From: Magnetovibrio sp.
GTDB taxonomy: Bacteria; Pseudomonadota; Alphaproteobacteria; Rhodospirillales; Magnetovibrionaceae
Assembly: GCA_028281525.1 (NCBI GenBank)
Contig: JANQJR010000057.1
Span: 1 to 64,000 of the forward strand
Reading direction: 5' to 3'
Length of the DNA: 64,000 nucleotides
Shown: positions 1 through 8,809 of the stretch, piece by piece
How the letters are laid out: each line of letters opens with the position of its first letter
Position numbering within the stretch: position 1 is the stretch's first letter
Position numbers and translations under genes: made by a program
Notes under the pieces: model-generated
The model's database searches: none
The model's input: only the letters and a program-made list of their open reading frames with translations
What the model was told of the DNA's origin: nothing

Positions 1-1
1 C

Positions 2-607
2 GATCATCACCACCCCCAACAGCAACCCCATGGCCCGGCTCCCGCGCCCCGGCTTGCCAAACCCCAACCCCAAACCGGCAAGCCTCAGGCTACCAAGCCA
101 AAGTCCCCTCCCGCCCGCGCATCCCTCCGCGCATCGGGGGACATCTCCCAGGGCGCATTCCGGCCCCAAAATGCAAAAAAGGAGCCGGGCCGCAACATCA
201 TACCGTTCGAGCCACCCGAATTGCCCGAACAGGCCGAGGCCGCGCCCCGGTCCTTGAGCGAAAGTCCGCTTAAGCGGATCCTCGCCGACATCGACGCGCG
301 CGCCATAACCCCGCGCCAAATGCAGGAGTTGAGCCTGGATCTCTACGTCGGCGGCATCCTTACTTGGGACGAATACGTCGAGCTGGCGTTCCAACCCGAC
401 CTGCACCCGGATTTCGGCCGCACCATCGGCGCGCTGACCGGTGAAAAGCCCCTGCCCGACCAACCGCGTGATTACGTGCGCGAATGGGAACGGCGCTTGG
501 ACTATGAACGCCGCTTCGCGCCCACCCAAAGCCGCGCCAAGGAACGCGCCTTGCACATCCTGTCCGTTCTCAGGCGCATCGAACAACCAGCGAGCTTGCT
601 CGCTTAG
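2..607 (+). CDS. Hypothetical protein, 5'-truncated by window edge
   Basis: The frame is open without a stop from base 2 to the TAG at 605-607, so the gene very probably starts before the window. The ORF-track start, a TTG at 221, has no good ribosome binding site and lies inside this longer frame. The visible N-terminal 70 residues are a low-complexity stretch rich in Pro, Gln, His and Lys. The last 120 or so residues look folded and helical, with a motif ITPRQMQELSLDLYVGG followed by acidic and aromatic residues. No signal peptide or membrane segment is visible. I do not recognise the family. No clear neighbour relationship is visible because the upstream gene is outside the window. Confidence 0.6.
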   Translation, partial: DHHHPQQQPHGPAPAPRLAKPQPQTGKPQATKPKSPPARASLRASGDISQGAFRPQNAKKEPGRNIIPFEPPELPEQAEAAPRSLSESPLKRILADIDARAITPRQMQELSLDLYVGGILTWDEYVELAFQPDLHPDFGRTIGALTGEKPLPDQPRDYVREWERRLDYERRFAPTQSRAKERALHILSVLRRIEQPASLLA

Positions 608-618
608 AGAAAGGGTCT

Positions 619-894
619 TTGGCCATGTACCGCTCGTCCATGCAAACGCAACCAAGGACCCTGCGTTCCTCCCCCGGGCACAGCTCCGCTCAGCTCCCAG
701 CCCGGGGGGAACGCACCTCTTCCCTGCACGATGTCATCCAGCCACTTCGCATCGACGATGTGCGAAAACGTTCCATGCGCGCCCGCGCCCGGTTCACCTG
801 GCGCTTGACGGACAAGGGCCTGGAAACACCCGAATGCCGCATGTGCGGAATCGTCGCAAGCCCGTTCACCTGGGCGTTGGCGAAGTGTCGTTAG
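619..894 (+). CDS. Possible small hypothetical ORF (doubtful)
   Basis: A 91-codon ORF begins 11 bases after the stop of the preceding gene. Its second half has fairly coding-like third positions and one CxxC pair (ECRMCG). Against it, there is no convincing ribosome binding site, and its first third runs through a long GC-rich inverted repeat, which would be odd inside a gene. No family is recognised. It could equally be a decayed remnant or chance ORF in the 372-bp space between the first gene and the minus-strand pair. Confidence 0.2.
   Translation: MAMYRSSMQTQPRTLRSSPGHSSAQLPARGERTSSLHDVIQPLRIDDVRKRSMRARARFTWRLTDKGLETPECRMCGIVASPFTWALAKCR
663..714. repeat. Long GC-rich inverted repeat
   Basis: The arms GCGTTCCTCCCCCGGGC and GCCCGGGGGGAACGC pair over 15 bases with a one-to-two-base bulge around a 20-base loop. 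No T-tract follows, so it is not a typical intrinsic terminator. It lies in the 608-979 space, which otherwise holds only a doubtful small ORF. Confidence 0.5.
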
Positions 895-979
895 GAGCCA
901 AGCTTAGGAGTGGTTCGAAAAATGACGAGTGCTTCCCAAACGCGGTTCGCTGTGTGCGTTAGGCCCAGCGCACCGGAAA

Positions 980-2158
980 CTACATGAACAAACTCGCCGA
1001 TGGCTCGATCAGGCTGGAATCGTACCAACTTTGCAAGGTCGTGCTGCCCTGGAACTTGGGCCAAAGGATGACGCCCTGACTCGGTTTCCAGTCTCCGGGA
1101 GCGAGAAAAATCGTGGTGCCCCGTTTTTCGCTATAAGGAGAGGCACCATACGTCGCAATGTTCCATTTGGTCGCTTGATGGACGGCGAAATCCTGGCCGT
1201 GACGGCCTTTTGCGCCGAATCCCCGTGTCGCGATCCCAGGCCAGCCTTCCAGCTGAAAAAAACTGTTGGGCTCACTGTGGGCGGTGGTGTCGACCAGCAA
1301 CGAACAGACGAACGGACAAGGATTCGGGGCGGAATCTGCATAGAAAGCATCCGTCAATAAACCAATCGGGCCCCCTATTCCCCCGACGGTGTTGGGGTAC
1401 GCATAACCGGTGCCGGCGTTGGTCAGCCCCTTCACACCGGAATAATGAGAGTGCATATACGCCGTGGCGGAATATTCATTCAACACACCGGCATCACGCC
1501 GCCTGCAATATGAAGCCCTTTGAAACAGGCACCAAAACGGTTCGACCTGCTCCTCGCCCTGCCTCGGTTGATAGTCCAACGGGGAACTGATCACGACGAA
1601 GTGCGCTCCCGTTGCAAACTTCTTCAGAAACGCGTTGATATTTCCAAACTTCCCTTGGGCATCGTCACTCTTAGGGGCGCCAATTTCCACATCCGTCAAA
1701 AAGAGCGGCGATTGTGTATAACCTTTCAACCGGTAAACTGGCGCCGTTCCGCCGGCAGATGGACCAACGTACTTGATCACGGGCTCAAACATGAAAAGCC
1801 TGCAGTGCTGCATATAGTTTGCCATCGCGGTGAACAACGCCACGTCTGTCTGCTGCGTGCGCGCATCGATCTGTGTGTTCGCGTTTAGAACGGTTTTGCG
1901 CCAAATCTGCATCCAGGCCCCTAGGATTCTCTCGCGCGCAGCAGAATCGATAAGCCAATACCCCTCTTTATTTACCTTTGCCGCAGCAAGAATACCCTGC
2001 GTCATCGCCTCGGGATTGCGAACATCACCCGTGCCGTTCTTGAACAAATTGTCGATGAACGTTGAGACCGAATTGCCATCGGCAAGATTGTCTTGGTTAT
2101 AATCTTCGGGAAGGGCAACGGTGTTCGCTGCATTCGCAAAAATTTTTTTCCCAGCCAT
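980..2158 (-). CDS. Unrecognised protein, second gene of a lower-GC pair
   Basis: The ATG at 2158 (MAGKKIFANAAN) is chosen over the upstream in-frame start at 2182 because AGGA sits about 8 bases before it. This gives 392 residues. There is no signal peptide or clear membrane helix. The sequence is rich in Gly, Ala, aromatic residues and Asn, with a Gly-rich centre and several Cys and Trp residues in the C-terminal half, consistent with a compact globular or structural protein. I recognise no family. It follows the 184-residue gene by 39 bases on the same strand, so the two probably form one transcript. Base composition and codon use look less GC-rich than aspS and its neighbours, suggesting acquisition by transfer. 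Confidence 0.7.
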   Translation of the reverse strand: MAGKKIFANAANTVALPEDYNQDNLADGNSVSTFIDNLFKNGTGDVRNPEAMTQGILAAAKVNKEGYWLIDSAARERILGAWMQIWRKTVLNANTQIDARTQQTDVALFTAMANYMQHCRLFMFEPVIKYVGPSAGGTAPVYRLKGYTQSPLFLTDVEIGAPKSDDAQGKFGNINAFLKKFATGAHFVVISSPLDYQPRQGEEQVEPFWCLFQRASYCRRRDAGVLNEYSATAYMHSHYSGVKGLTNAGTGYAYPNTVGGIGGPIGLLTDAFYADSAPNPCPFVCSLLVDTTAHSEPNSFFQLEGWPGIATRGFGAKGRHGQDFAVHQATKWNIATYGASPYSEKRGTTIFLAPGDWKPSQGVILWPKFQGSTTLQSWYDSSLIEPSASLFM

Positions 2159-2197
2159 TCTTTTTTCCTGTGTTTGGCCCAAATGGGTGAAATGAAA

Positions 2198-2752
2198 TCA
2201 ATCGTCAGCCAGCCAATTGGGGGCGGGGTAATTATACTCGCTAACGGCGGCCTCAAAGGCAGTTCCGACGTGGCTTTCCGTACTGTCTTCCTCGATCAAC
2301 GCGGTTTCGGCGGTATCATCCTCTGTTCTCCCAAGTCCTGCAGAGAGCAAATCGGCCTCCATGGCGTGGAAGGCGGCGGCGATTTTCCCGTCCAGCTTCT
2401 CCAGGCCCGGATTGCAGACCTTGTCGGGGTAGTTCTGGGGCATCTGCAACGCCCCCTTGGGCGCGGCTGTATTGGCCGTCATCTGCGCACTGATTGCATC
2501 GTGCAGTGCGGACTGAGCGGCGCGAACGTCGGCAAAAGCGCCTAACGCCCTGTCCGCAAGTTGCTGTTGTGCTTTTTCTTCCTGGGCAGTATTGAACGCC
2601 GCAACGAACTGCTGATAACCGCCTACCGCCTTTTTAAGCGCCGCCAGTTGGGTGGTGACGCTGCTGTCATCGTCCTTGATTTTGATGCCGGTTTTCATGT
2701 CCTCGCTTGAGGACCATATGGCGTTCCACTCGTCTTTGAAGTCCTTCAACAT
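2198..2752 (-). CDS. Unrecognised protein, first gene of a lower-GC pair
   Basis: The start chosen is the ATG at 2752 (MLKDFKDEW), preceded by GGAG at 5-base spacing. The ORF-track start at 2887 would add a basic stretch with no support. This gives 184 residues. The region around residues 40-100 is rich in Ala, Gln and Glu and likely helical or coiled-coil (AQEEKAQQQLADRALGAF). The C-terminus is acidic and Thr/Glu-rich and ends in WLADD. No signal peptide or membrane segment is visible and no family is recognised. It is probably co-transcribed with the 392-residue gene that follows. A helical partner plus a larger globular protein is compatible with a two-component complex, but that is conjecture. 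Confidence 0.65.
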   Translation of the reverse strand: MLKDFKDEWNAIWSSSEDMKTGIKIKDDDSSVTTQLAALKKAVGGYQQFVAAFNTAQEEKAQQQLADRALGAFADVRAAQSALHDAISAQMTANTAAPKGALQMPQNYPDKVCNPGLEKLDGKIAAAFHAMEADLLSAGLGRTEDDTAETALIEEDSTESHVGTAFEAAVSEYNYPAPNWLADD

Positions 2753-2948
2753 GTGTTGCTCCGCATAGCGCACAAAGGTCGACAGCAATGGCAACCGCCC
2801 CAGCACTTGGCGGTTTGACAAACGACGTTTTGAGAAAAAAAATGTGACGCGGCGATTCAGGGAAACACATCTACAGGAGTCCCACACCGTTAAGCGGTCA
2901 GAAAGACGAAGTGCGCATCCGGAATTTGTCAGGTGTGTGCGCTAACGA

Positions 2949-3608
2949 TCAACTTTTCTTGCGCGCGCGCATCCACGCCAGTTCGTCACCTGCGTCTTGC
3001 GCCATCACCAAAGCGCTGTGCAGTTCCATCTGTTCGACCGGCTGGTTCGCACCGACGGTGCGCGCGGCAGTTTCGCCCAGGGCATCGCGCAATTGGTTGG
3101 AGCGCAGCATGCGCTCCCCATCCGCCGGGATGGGATAGCTGTGATCGCGTGTTTCGGTGGACGTGTTGCAGGCATCCAAATCCAAACTGTTGTAGCCCCG
3201 GCACGCCAACGGCCGCGCTTCGTAGACGGTACAAGACTCACTGTCGAGATCTAAAAACGCACACGGGATTTGCGCTTCCCAGCGCGACCCGGCACCCATG
3301 CCGCCGACCTTTTCGGCGGTGTTCTTGACGCCCTCCATCACGCGCGCGAAGTCCTCGGCGCTGAGCGTGTTTTTCAGGTGGCGCAACAGGGTGAAGGCTT
3401 CCGGGATTTCGACGCCGACATGGGAATAACAACACCCACCACACCCGGCACGGCACGCCAGCTCACCGGACGGCAAGGTGGCGGTGTTGAGCTCATAGAG
3501 TTGATGGGCGTACGCCCCCGCGTCGGACAATTGAAAGCGTTTGGGGCGTTTGCGCAGGTGCCCGCGAATGTCGCGTACCAGCCAATCGATGGATGGGTCG
3601 CGCTCCAC
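2949..3608 (-). CDS. YkgJ-family cysteine-cluster protein
   Basis: A 219-residue protein whose Cys pattern matches the YkgJ/UPF0153 family, proposed to bind zinc or iron. Visible motifs are CRAGCGGCC (Cys52, 56, 59, 60), then CAFLDLDSESCTVYEARPLACRG about 60 residues later. No membrane segment is present, so it is cytoplasmic. The start is GTG at 3608, only 3 bases after the aspS stop, so it is almost certainly co-transcribed and perhaps translationally coupled with aspS. The biochemical role of this family is not well defined. The linkage to aspS may be only operonic. Confidence 0.85.
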   Translation of the reverse strand: MERDPSIDWLVRDIRGHLRKRPKRFQLSDAGAYAHQLYELNTATLPSGELACRAGCGGCCYSHVGVEIPEAFTLLRHLKNTLSAEDFARVMEGVKNTAEKVGGMGAGSRWEAQIPCAFLDLDSESCTVYEARPLACRGYNSLDLDACNTSTETRDHSYPIPADGERMLRSNQLRDALGETAARTVGANQPVEQMELHSALVMAQDAGDELAWMRARKKS

Positions 3609-3611
3609 GTC

Positions 3612-5456
3612 TCAACTCGCGGCTTCGGCCTGGGATTCCCCCGCGTCTTCGCCTTCCTCGCCTTCGCTTTTCTTTTCCGCTTTGGGTAGCGGCGCGAGCT
3701 TGATGTGCAGTTCACGAAGATGCGCGGGATCCGCTTCCGCCGGGGCCTTCATCAGCAAGTCCTGCGCCTGCTGGTTCATCGGAAACGCGATGACCTCGCG
3801 GATGTTGGGCTCGTCCGCCAACAGCATCACCATGCGGTCGATGCCGGGGGCGGAGCCGCCGTGGGGCGGTGCGCCGAATTTGAACGCGCTCAGCATGCCG
3901 CCAAATTTGTCTTCGACCACGTCCGCCGGGTAGCCCGCGATTTCAAACGCTTTGTACATGATTTCCGGCAGGTGGTTCCGGATCGCGCCCGAGCTCAGTT
4001 CCACACCGTTGCAGACGATGTCGTACTGATAGGCGAGGATGTCGAGCGGATTGTCGCTGTTCAGCGCGTCCATGCCGCCCTGGGGCATGGAGAACGGGTT
4101 GTGGGAGAATTCGATCTTGCCGGTGTCTTCATCCAGTTCGTACATGGGGTAATCGACGATCCAGCAGAACTTGAACTGGCCGCTTTCACGCAAACCCAAT
4201 TCGTCGCACACCTTGTCGCGCGCAAATCCGGCGAACTTGGCGGCCAAGCTTTCGGTTTGGCAGACGAAGAACACGGCGTCGCCGTCGCCCACGCCCGCTT
4301 GCGCCTTGATCGCGGCGACACGGTCGTCGTCCAGATTCTTCGCGATGGGACCCTTGGCGGTGCCGTCCGCGTTGTAGATGATGTAGCCCAGGCCGCCCAT
4401 GCCTTCTTCACGCGCCCAGTCGTTGAGCTTGTCGAAAAAGCTGCGCGGATTTTCCGCCGCACCCGGCGCCGGGATGGCGCGCACCACCGCGCCCTTTTCG
4501 ATGTTCTTGGCGAACAGGCCGAAGCCGCCGCCGGCGAAATGCTCGGTCACGTCGGTGATGATCAGCGGATTGCGCAAATCGGGCTTGTCGTTGCCGTATT
4601 TGAGCATGCTTTCCTTGAACGGGATGCGCGGGAACGGCAGCGGCGTGACCTCACGCTCGCCGCCGAATTCTTCGAAGATGCCGTGCAGCACCGGCTCGAT
4701 GGCGTCGAATACGTCGTCCTGGGTGCAAAACGCCATTTCGTAGTCGAGCTGATAGAACTCGCCCGGCGAACGGTCGGCGCGCGCGTCTTCATCGCGGAAA
4801 CACGGCGCGATCTGAAAGTATTTGTCGAACCCGGACACCATCAAAAGCTGCTTGAACTGCTGCGGGGCCTGCGGCAACGCATAGAACTGGCCCGGATGGG
4901 TGCGCGACGGCACCAGATAGTCGCGGGCACCTTCGGGTGAGGATGCGGTCAGAATCGGGGTCTGCATTTCCAGGAAACCCTGATCCGTCATACGCCGGCG
5001 GATCGACGCGATGATCTGGCTGCGCAAAACGATGTTGGCGTGCACCTTGTCGCGGCGCAGATCCAGATAGCGGTGCGTCAGGCGCATTTCGTCGGAATAG
5101 TCTTCGCCGCCCGCGACCTGCATCGGCAACATGTCCGCCGAACTTTCCAGATGGTAAGTATCGACCACCAATTCGATTTCACCGGTGGGCAGGTCCTTGT
5201 TCACCGTTTCCTCGGTGCGCTGCACGATCTTGCCGGTCACGGTGATGACGCTTTCCGGACGCGCGGCTTCGATGTCCTTGAACGCAGCGTGGGATTCGTC
5301 AACCACCACCTGAGTGACGCCATAATGATCGCGCAAATCGACGAACAGCAGCCCTCCGTGATCGCGTTTGCGGTGGACCCAGCCCGAAAGGCGGACTTCG
5401 GAGCCCGCGTCGGAAAGGCGCAGCTCGCCACAGGTGTGCGTACGGTAGGGGTGCAT
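3612..5456 (-). CDS. aspS: Aspartyl-tRNA synthetase
   Basis: A class II aminoacyl-tRNA synthetase of 614 residues, the usual bacterial length. The N-terminal OB-fold anticodon-binding domain includes [21 protein letters not shown]. Catalytic-core features follow: [27 protein letters not shown], and the motif 2 region [12 protein letters not shown] bacterial GAD-type insertion domain lies around residues 300-420, and the C-terminal motif 3 is GIDRMVMLL. It charges tRNA with aspartate. In many alphaproteobacteria the enzyme is non-discriminating and works with GatCAB to make Asn-tRNA, which cannot be decided here. The C-terminal tail is acidic and Ala/Glu-rich. A promoter-like sequence lies upstream, and the YkgJ-family gene follows directly. 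Confidence 0.97.
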   Translation of the reverse strand: MHPYRTHTCGELRLSDAGSEVRLSGWVHRKRDHGGLLFVDLRDHYGVTQVVVDESHAAFKDIEAARPESVITVTGKIVQRTEETVNKDLPTGEIELVVDTYHLESSADMLPMQVAGGEDYSDEMRLTHRYLDLRRDKVHANIVLRSQIIASIRRRMTDQGFLEMQTPILTASSPEGARDYLVPSRTHPGQFYALPQAPQQFKQLLMVSGFDKYFQIAPCFRDEDARADRSPGEFYQLDYEMAFCTQDDVFDAIEPVLHGIFEEFGGEREVTPLPFPRIPFKESMLKYGNDKPDLRNPLIITDVTEHFAGGGFGLFAKNIEKGAVVRAIPAPGAAENPRSFFDKLNDWAREEGMGGLGYIIYNADGTAKGPIAKNLDDDRVAAIKAQAGVGDGDAVFFVCQTESLAAKFAGFARDKVCDELGLRESGQFKFCWIVDYPMYELDEDTGKIEFSHNPFSMPQGGMDALNSDNPLDILAYQYDIVCNGVELSSGAIRNHLPEIMYKAFEIAGYPADVVEDKFGGMLSAFKFGAPPHGGSAPGIDRMVMLLADEPNIREVIAFPMNQQAQDLLMKAPAEADPAHLRELHIKLAPLPKAEKKSEGEEGEDAGESQAEAAS

Positions 5457-5511
5457 GGGTGGTCCTTACGTCTGAAAAAGGGATGCGGGAAAACCCCGTA
5501 ATTTTGGCGCA

Positions 5512-5540
5512 AAAGCACACTTTTGAAGCCTATTTGTCAA
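5512..5540 (-). promoter_or_regulatory. Putative sigma70-type promoter for aspS
   Basis: Read on the minus strand, TTGACA (5540-5535) is followed after 17 bases by TGCTTT (5517-5512). The -35 is a perfect match and the -10 is weak, as is common in alphaproteobacteria. It lies 56 bases upstream of the aspS start. Inferred by pattern only. Confidence 0.45.
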
Positions 5541-5573
5541 GGGCAGACTGTTATTTTCCGCCAAAAATCCTGA

Positions 5574-7388
5574 TCAAGCGGGCATCTTCATGGACAGGGT
5601 GAATTTCACCCCGCGTCCGCCCGGTCCCGGATCGACCATCATCTGACCGTCGACAAACCGCGCCACCGCGTTGGCGGCGGCCAGAAGCCCGTTGCCGGTG
5701 CCGTTCTCACGGGTCGTGAGCGCCGGATCATACTTGCGCGATTGCAAGACCTTGCGCACTTGCGACAGCTTTTCCTCGCTCATCCCCGGTCCGTCGTCCG
5801 TGACGTGCATGCACAGATGATCGCCCCTTCGCATGGCGCCCAAAAAAACCTTCTTTGCACCCTGGAGGAACGCATTGCGCACCAGTTCTTCGAACGCGTC
5901 TTCCATTTCGCCGGGCTGGGCGCTGAAGACGGTGCCCTCCACGCCGTCACAGGAAACCTCCACCTCGCCGCCCGCCTCCTGGCCGATGAGCTTGGCGCCT
6001 GCAACCCATTGGGCCACCGATTCCTGGACCTGCTTGTAGCCCCGCCGCCCGGTTTGCGCCACGATTTCCAAATCCTTGAAGCGGGTTTCGATCTTTGATC
6101 GGGTTTCGAAAAGGGCCGCCTGCACCTGATCGACGTCGGCGCGGGTCTTGACCACATACAGAACCTGGAGGTGCAAGAGCAAATTCTTGATGCCGTGAAA
6201 CATCCCGCGTACATCGACGCCCTGGTTGGTGCCAGGCAGCAACATCGCCTGCCATCCCCCATAAAGGCCCGGGCGCCCCCAAGCCTCGACATTTTGGCCG
6301 TTCACGGCGAACAGACCCAACGCGGGCTCGGTGCTGAGGTTGGAAAAGAATTCGGTCGCTGTGCGCATGGAGTTACCCTCCACCCCGATGGCGCGGACAA
6401 AATCTTCCACGTTGGTGAATTGCGTTTCCGCCGCCGGGCCGTTCAACGCAAAAATGCGCCCCTCCGCCGGGGATACGATCATGATGCTGGCCGCGTTGCG
6501 CACGAACGTGAGCGCATGATGCAGTTGCTCCGCAAGTTCGGCGACGATCGCAGGCTTGCCGTCAACGGTGCACAGCACTTCGCTGTGCAATTCATGCCAA
6601 TCGTTCACCGGCGCGCTGTGCACACCGATCACCGGGCGCAAAGCCGGGTCGAGAACGCGGGGTTGCCAATGGGCGATATCGTGACGGCTTTCGAACTCCA
6701 ACAGCATCTTCACCATACGCTCCGTCACGGCGGTGACGCGTGCGCTCAGATCCTGCGCCAAGGCCGCTATCTCCCCATCGTCCTGCAGCCCGAACAGGGT
6801 GTCCAGACCGGACAAGACATCCTGCAATTGCTGCCGTGTCCCTGCCCCGCTCTCTAGCCGGGCATCCAGGTCCGAGAGCAGGGTCTTGGCCATGGCGCGG
6901 GTGCGGTCCGAGGTTTCCTGAAACGCGGTGATATCCATCAAGGTGAATTGCACTTGGTGATCGTTGGGTTTCTGGCGTTTGCGCAGCACTAGGCGGAAAA
7001 ACCGGTCCCCCGCCCCCTTCAAGGGTTTCAAGATCGTCATGGCCGTGCCTGGGTTCAGGGCATCGGCGTCCTCCGCCACCTGGGCGAAATCTTCGCCCGC
7101 GATGCCGAAGCAGGAAAACAGCTGCATGAAGGTGGTCAGTTTGCCGGATGCGCCGGTGCGCGAATCCCCCTGGTACGGCTCCAAAACGTCATGGAATTCC
7201 GCACCGCCGGCGGTCCACTCCAAAAGTCCGTAATGGATATCCACCACCCCGAACAACGGCCGGGCATTGGTCACATGGGTCAGACACGCCAGCAAAAAGT
7301 CCGCCACATCCCAGGCTTCCTGAGGGCCCACGGGACGGTCCAGGATATCTTCCAGCTTATAGGCGGGTGGTGGATTGGTCTTCGTCAC
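5574..7388 (-). CDS. Soluble sensor histidine kinase, atypical
   Basis: 604 residues starting at GTG 7388 with an AGGGGA ribosome binding site. No signal peptide or membrane helix is visible, so it is cytoplasmic. The C-terminal 190 residues form a GHKL ATPase: N-box EELVRNAFLQGAKKV, G1 DDGPGM, G2-like GTGNGLLAAANAV. The likely phosphoacceptor is His398 in MFHGIKNLLLHLQ, a divergent H-box followed by a helical dimerisation segment. The N-terminal 170 residues look like a PAS-type sensory region. A helical linker and a second possible sensory domain follow. No response regulator gene is adjacent, so it is an orphan. It is divergently transcribed from rnd, with two palindromes between them. Confidence 0.8.
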   Translation of the reverse strand: MTKTNPPPAYKLEDILDRPVGPQEAWDVADFLLACLTHVTNARPLFGVVDIHYGLLEWTAGGAEFHDVLEPYQGDSRTGASGKLTTFMQLFSCFGIAGEDFAQVAEDADALNPGTAMTILKPLKGAGDRFFRLVLRKRQKPNDHQVQFTLMDITAFQETSDRTRAMAKTLLSDLDARLESGAGTRQQLQDVLSGLDTLFGLQDDGEIAALAQDLSARVTAVTERMVKMLLEFESRHDIAHWQPRVLDPALRPVIGVHSAPVNDWHELHSEVLCTVDGKPAIVAELAEQLHHALTFVRNAASIMIVSPAEGRIFALNGPAAETQFTNVEDFVRAIGVEGNSMRTATEFFSNLSTEPALGLFAVNGQNVEAWGRPGLYGGWQAMLLPGTNQGVDVRGMFHGIKNLLLHLQVLYVVKTRADVDQVQAALFETRSKIETRFKDLEIVAQTGRRGYKQVQESVAQWVAGAKLIGQEAGGEVEVSCDGVEGTVFSAQPGEMEDAFEELVRNAFLQGAKKVFLGAMRRGDHLCMHVTDDGPGMSEEKLSQVRKVLQSRKYDPALTTRENGTGNGLLAAANAVARFVDGQMMVDPGPGGRGVKFTLSMKMPA

Positions 7389-7430
7389 GGTCCCCTCGCG
7401 GCGGCGCTATCCCTATCAAAGATATGGCAT

Positions 7431-7446
7431 TCCAATGTACATTGGA
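7431..7446. promoter_or_regulatory. Perfect 16-bp palindrome, possible operator
   Basis: TCCAATGTACATTGGA is its own reverse complement. It lies between the divergent kinase gene (start 7388) and rnd (start 7557), 42 bases upstream of the kinase start. The size and placement fit a dimeric repressor or activator site. It shares the AATG-NN-CATT core with a second palindrome 53 bases away. Confidence 0.45.
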
Positions 7447-7483
7447 CAACCCAGAGCGCCACCAAAACAGCCAACATCATAAT

Positions 7484-7499
7484 TGGAATGTTCATTCCA
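7484..7499. promoter_or_regulatory. Second palindrome with the same core, possible operator
   Basis: TGGAATGTTCATTCCA has 7-base arms around a TT centre. The centre lies 53 bases, about five helical turns, from that of the first palindrome. It is 57 bases upstream of the rnd ATG. Confidence 0.4.
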
Positions 7500-7556
7500 G
7501 AATATGATATTTTTTTGACGTTCCGAATCCCCCCAAAAACGTGTAAAAGCCCCTCC

Positions 7557-8720
7557 ATGAAGCTTATTACAAAGACCCCCGACCTCGTCAAATTCTGCAA
7601 TTCCCTGAAAGGCGAAACCTTCGTCACCGTGGACACAGAGTTCATGCGGGAGAACACCTATTGGCCGCAGCTTTGCCTGGTGCAAGTGGCGGGCGCGGAT
7701 CAAGCCGCCGCCATCGACGCGTTGGCGCCGGGTATCGACCTGGCGCCGCTGTTCGACCTGATGGACGCGCCGGAAACCTTGAAGGTTTTCCACGCCGCGC
7801 GCCAGGATCTGGAAATTTTCCATCACCTCATGGGCCATGTCCCCCAGCCCCTTTTCGACACCCAAGTGGCGGCGATGGTCTGCGGTTTCGGCGATCAGGT
7901 GGGATACGAAAACCTGATTTCCAAGCTGACCAAGGCGCGCATCGACAAATCGTCGCGTTTCACCGACTGGTCGCGCCGCCCCCTGTCCGAAAAGCAAATC
8001 GCCTATGCGCTGTCCGATGTCACGCACCTGCGCGACGCATACCGCACGCTCGCCAAGCAATTGGACCAAAATGGCCGCGAAACGTGGCTGGATTCGGAAA
8101 TGGCCCTGCTCAAGTCTCCCAGCACTTATGAAGGCGACCCCGACCAGGCCTTCAAACGCATCAAGGCGCGCAACATCAAGCCCCGCGTGACGGCGTTGCT
8201 GAAAGAACTGGCGGCTTGGCGCGAACGCGAAGCGCAACGGCGCGACGTACCGCGCAATCGTGTCCTGCGCGACGATGCGTTGATGGAAATCGCCCACCAC
8301 GCCCCCAAGACGCCGGGCGATCTGGCGCGCACCCGCGGTCTGGGCGAGCGCATGGCCAAGGGACCGGGTGGCAAAGAAATCCTCAAGGCCGTTGAGCGCG
8401 GTCTTGCCGTGCCTGATGACCAACTGCCCCGCACACCGAAAAAACCGGACCTGCCTCAAGGAATCGGCCCGGTGGCGGATTTGCTCAAGGTCTTTTTGAA
8501 AATGATCTGCGAACAAACCGGCGTGGCGCAAAAGCTGATCGCCAACGCCGCCGATATCGACCAGATCGCCGCCTTTGGACAAGACGCCAATGTCGAGGCC
8601 ATGAAGGGTTGGCGCTACGAGCTGTTCGGTGAAGCGGCGGTGAAGCTGCGCAACGGTGAAATGGGCTTGGCGATCAAAAACAAGAAGGTCGTGCTGCTCG
8701 ACAATCCCAATGGGGACTAA
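7557..8720 (+). CDS. rnd: Ribonuclease D
   Basis: A 3'-5' exoribonuclease of the DEDD family that trims tRNA and other stable RNA 3' ends. The ORF track extends upstream to 7191, but the homologous start is the ATG at 7557 (MKLITKTPDLV), giving 387 residues, the normal length. Visible catalytic motifs: VDTEFM (Asp26, Glu28), FHAARQDLEIF (second Asp), and YALSDVTHL (third Asp with the family Tyr). The C-terminal half holds the HRDC-type helical domains, around WREREAQRRDVPRNRVL and again around residues 300-380. It is divergent from the sensor kinase, and a secreted amidohydrolase gene follows on the same strand after 89 bases. Confidence 0.95.
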   Translation: MKLITKTPDLVKFCNSLKGETFVTVDTEFMRENTYWPQLCLVQVAGADQAAAIDALAPGIDLAPLFDLMDAPETLKVFHAARQDLEIFHHLMGHVPQPLFDTQVAAMVCGFGDQVGYENLISKLTKARIDKSSRFTDWSRRPLSEKQIAYALSDVTHLRDAYRTLAKQLDQNGRETWLDSEMALLKSPSTYEGDPDQAFKRIKARNIKPRVTALLKELAAWREREAQRRDVPRNRVLRDDALMEIAHHAPKTPGDLARTRGLGERMAKGPGGKEILKAVERGLAVPDDQLPRTPKKPDLPQGIGPVADLLKVFLKMICEQTGVAQKLIANAADIDQIAAFGQDANVEAMKGWRYELFGEAAVKLRNGEMGLAIKNKKVVLLDNPNGD

Positions 8721-8809
8721 CGCCCCAAACTTGGCCCAACGGCGAATAAGGTTTCTTCCGCGCCCCGGTGCTTCCTATATAGGGTAAATACCCCGACGAG
8801 GAGGTCCCC

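Noticed and set aside
3705-4940. 411-codon plus-strand ORF
   Set aside because: Lies entirely antisense to aspS, which is intact and recognised. Such ORFs are common shadows in GC-rich genomes.
7416-8582. 388-codon minus-strand ORF
   Set aside because: Antisense to rnd, and it would cross both palindromes in the promoter space.
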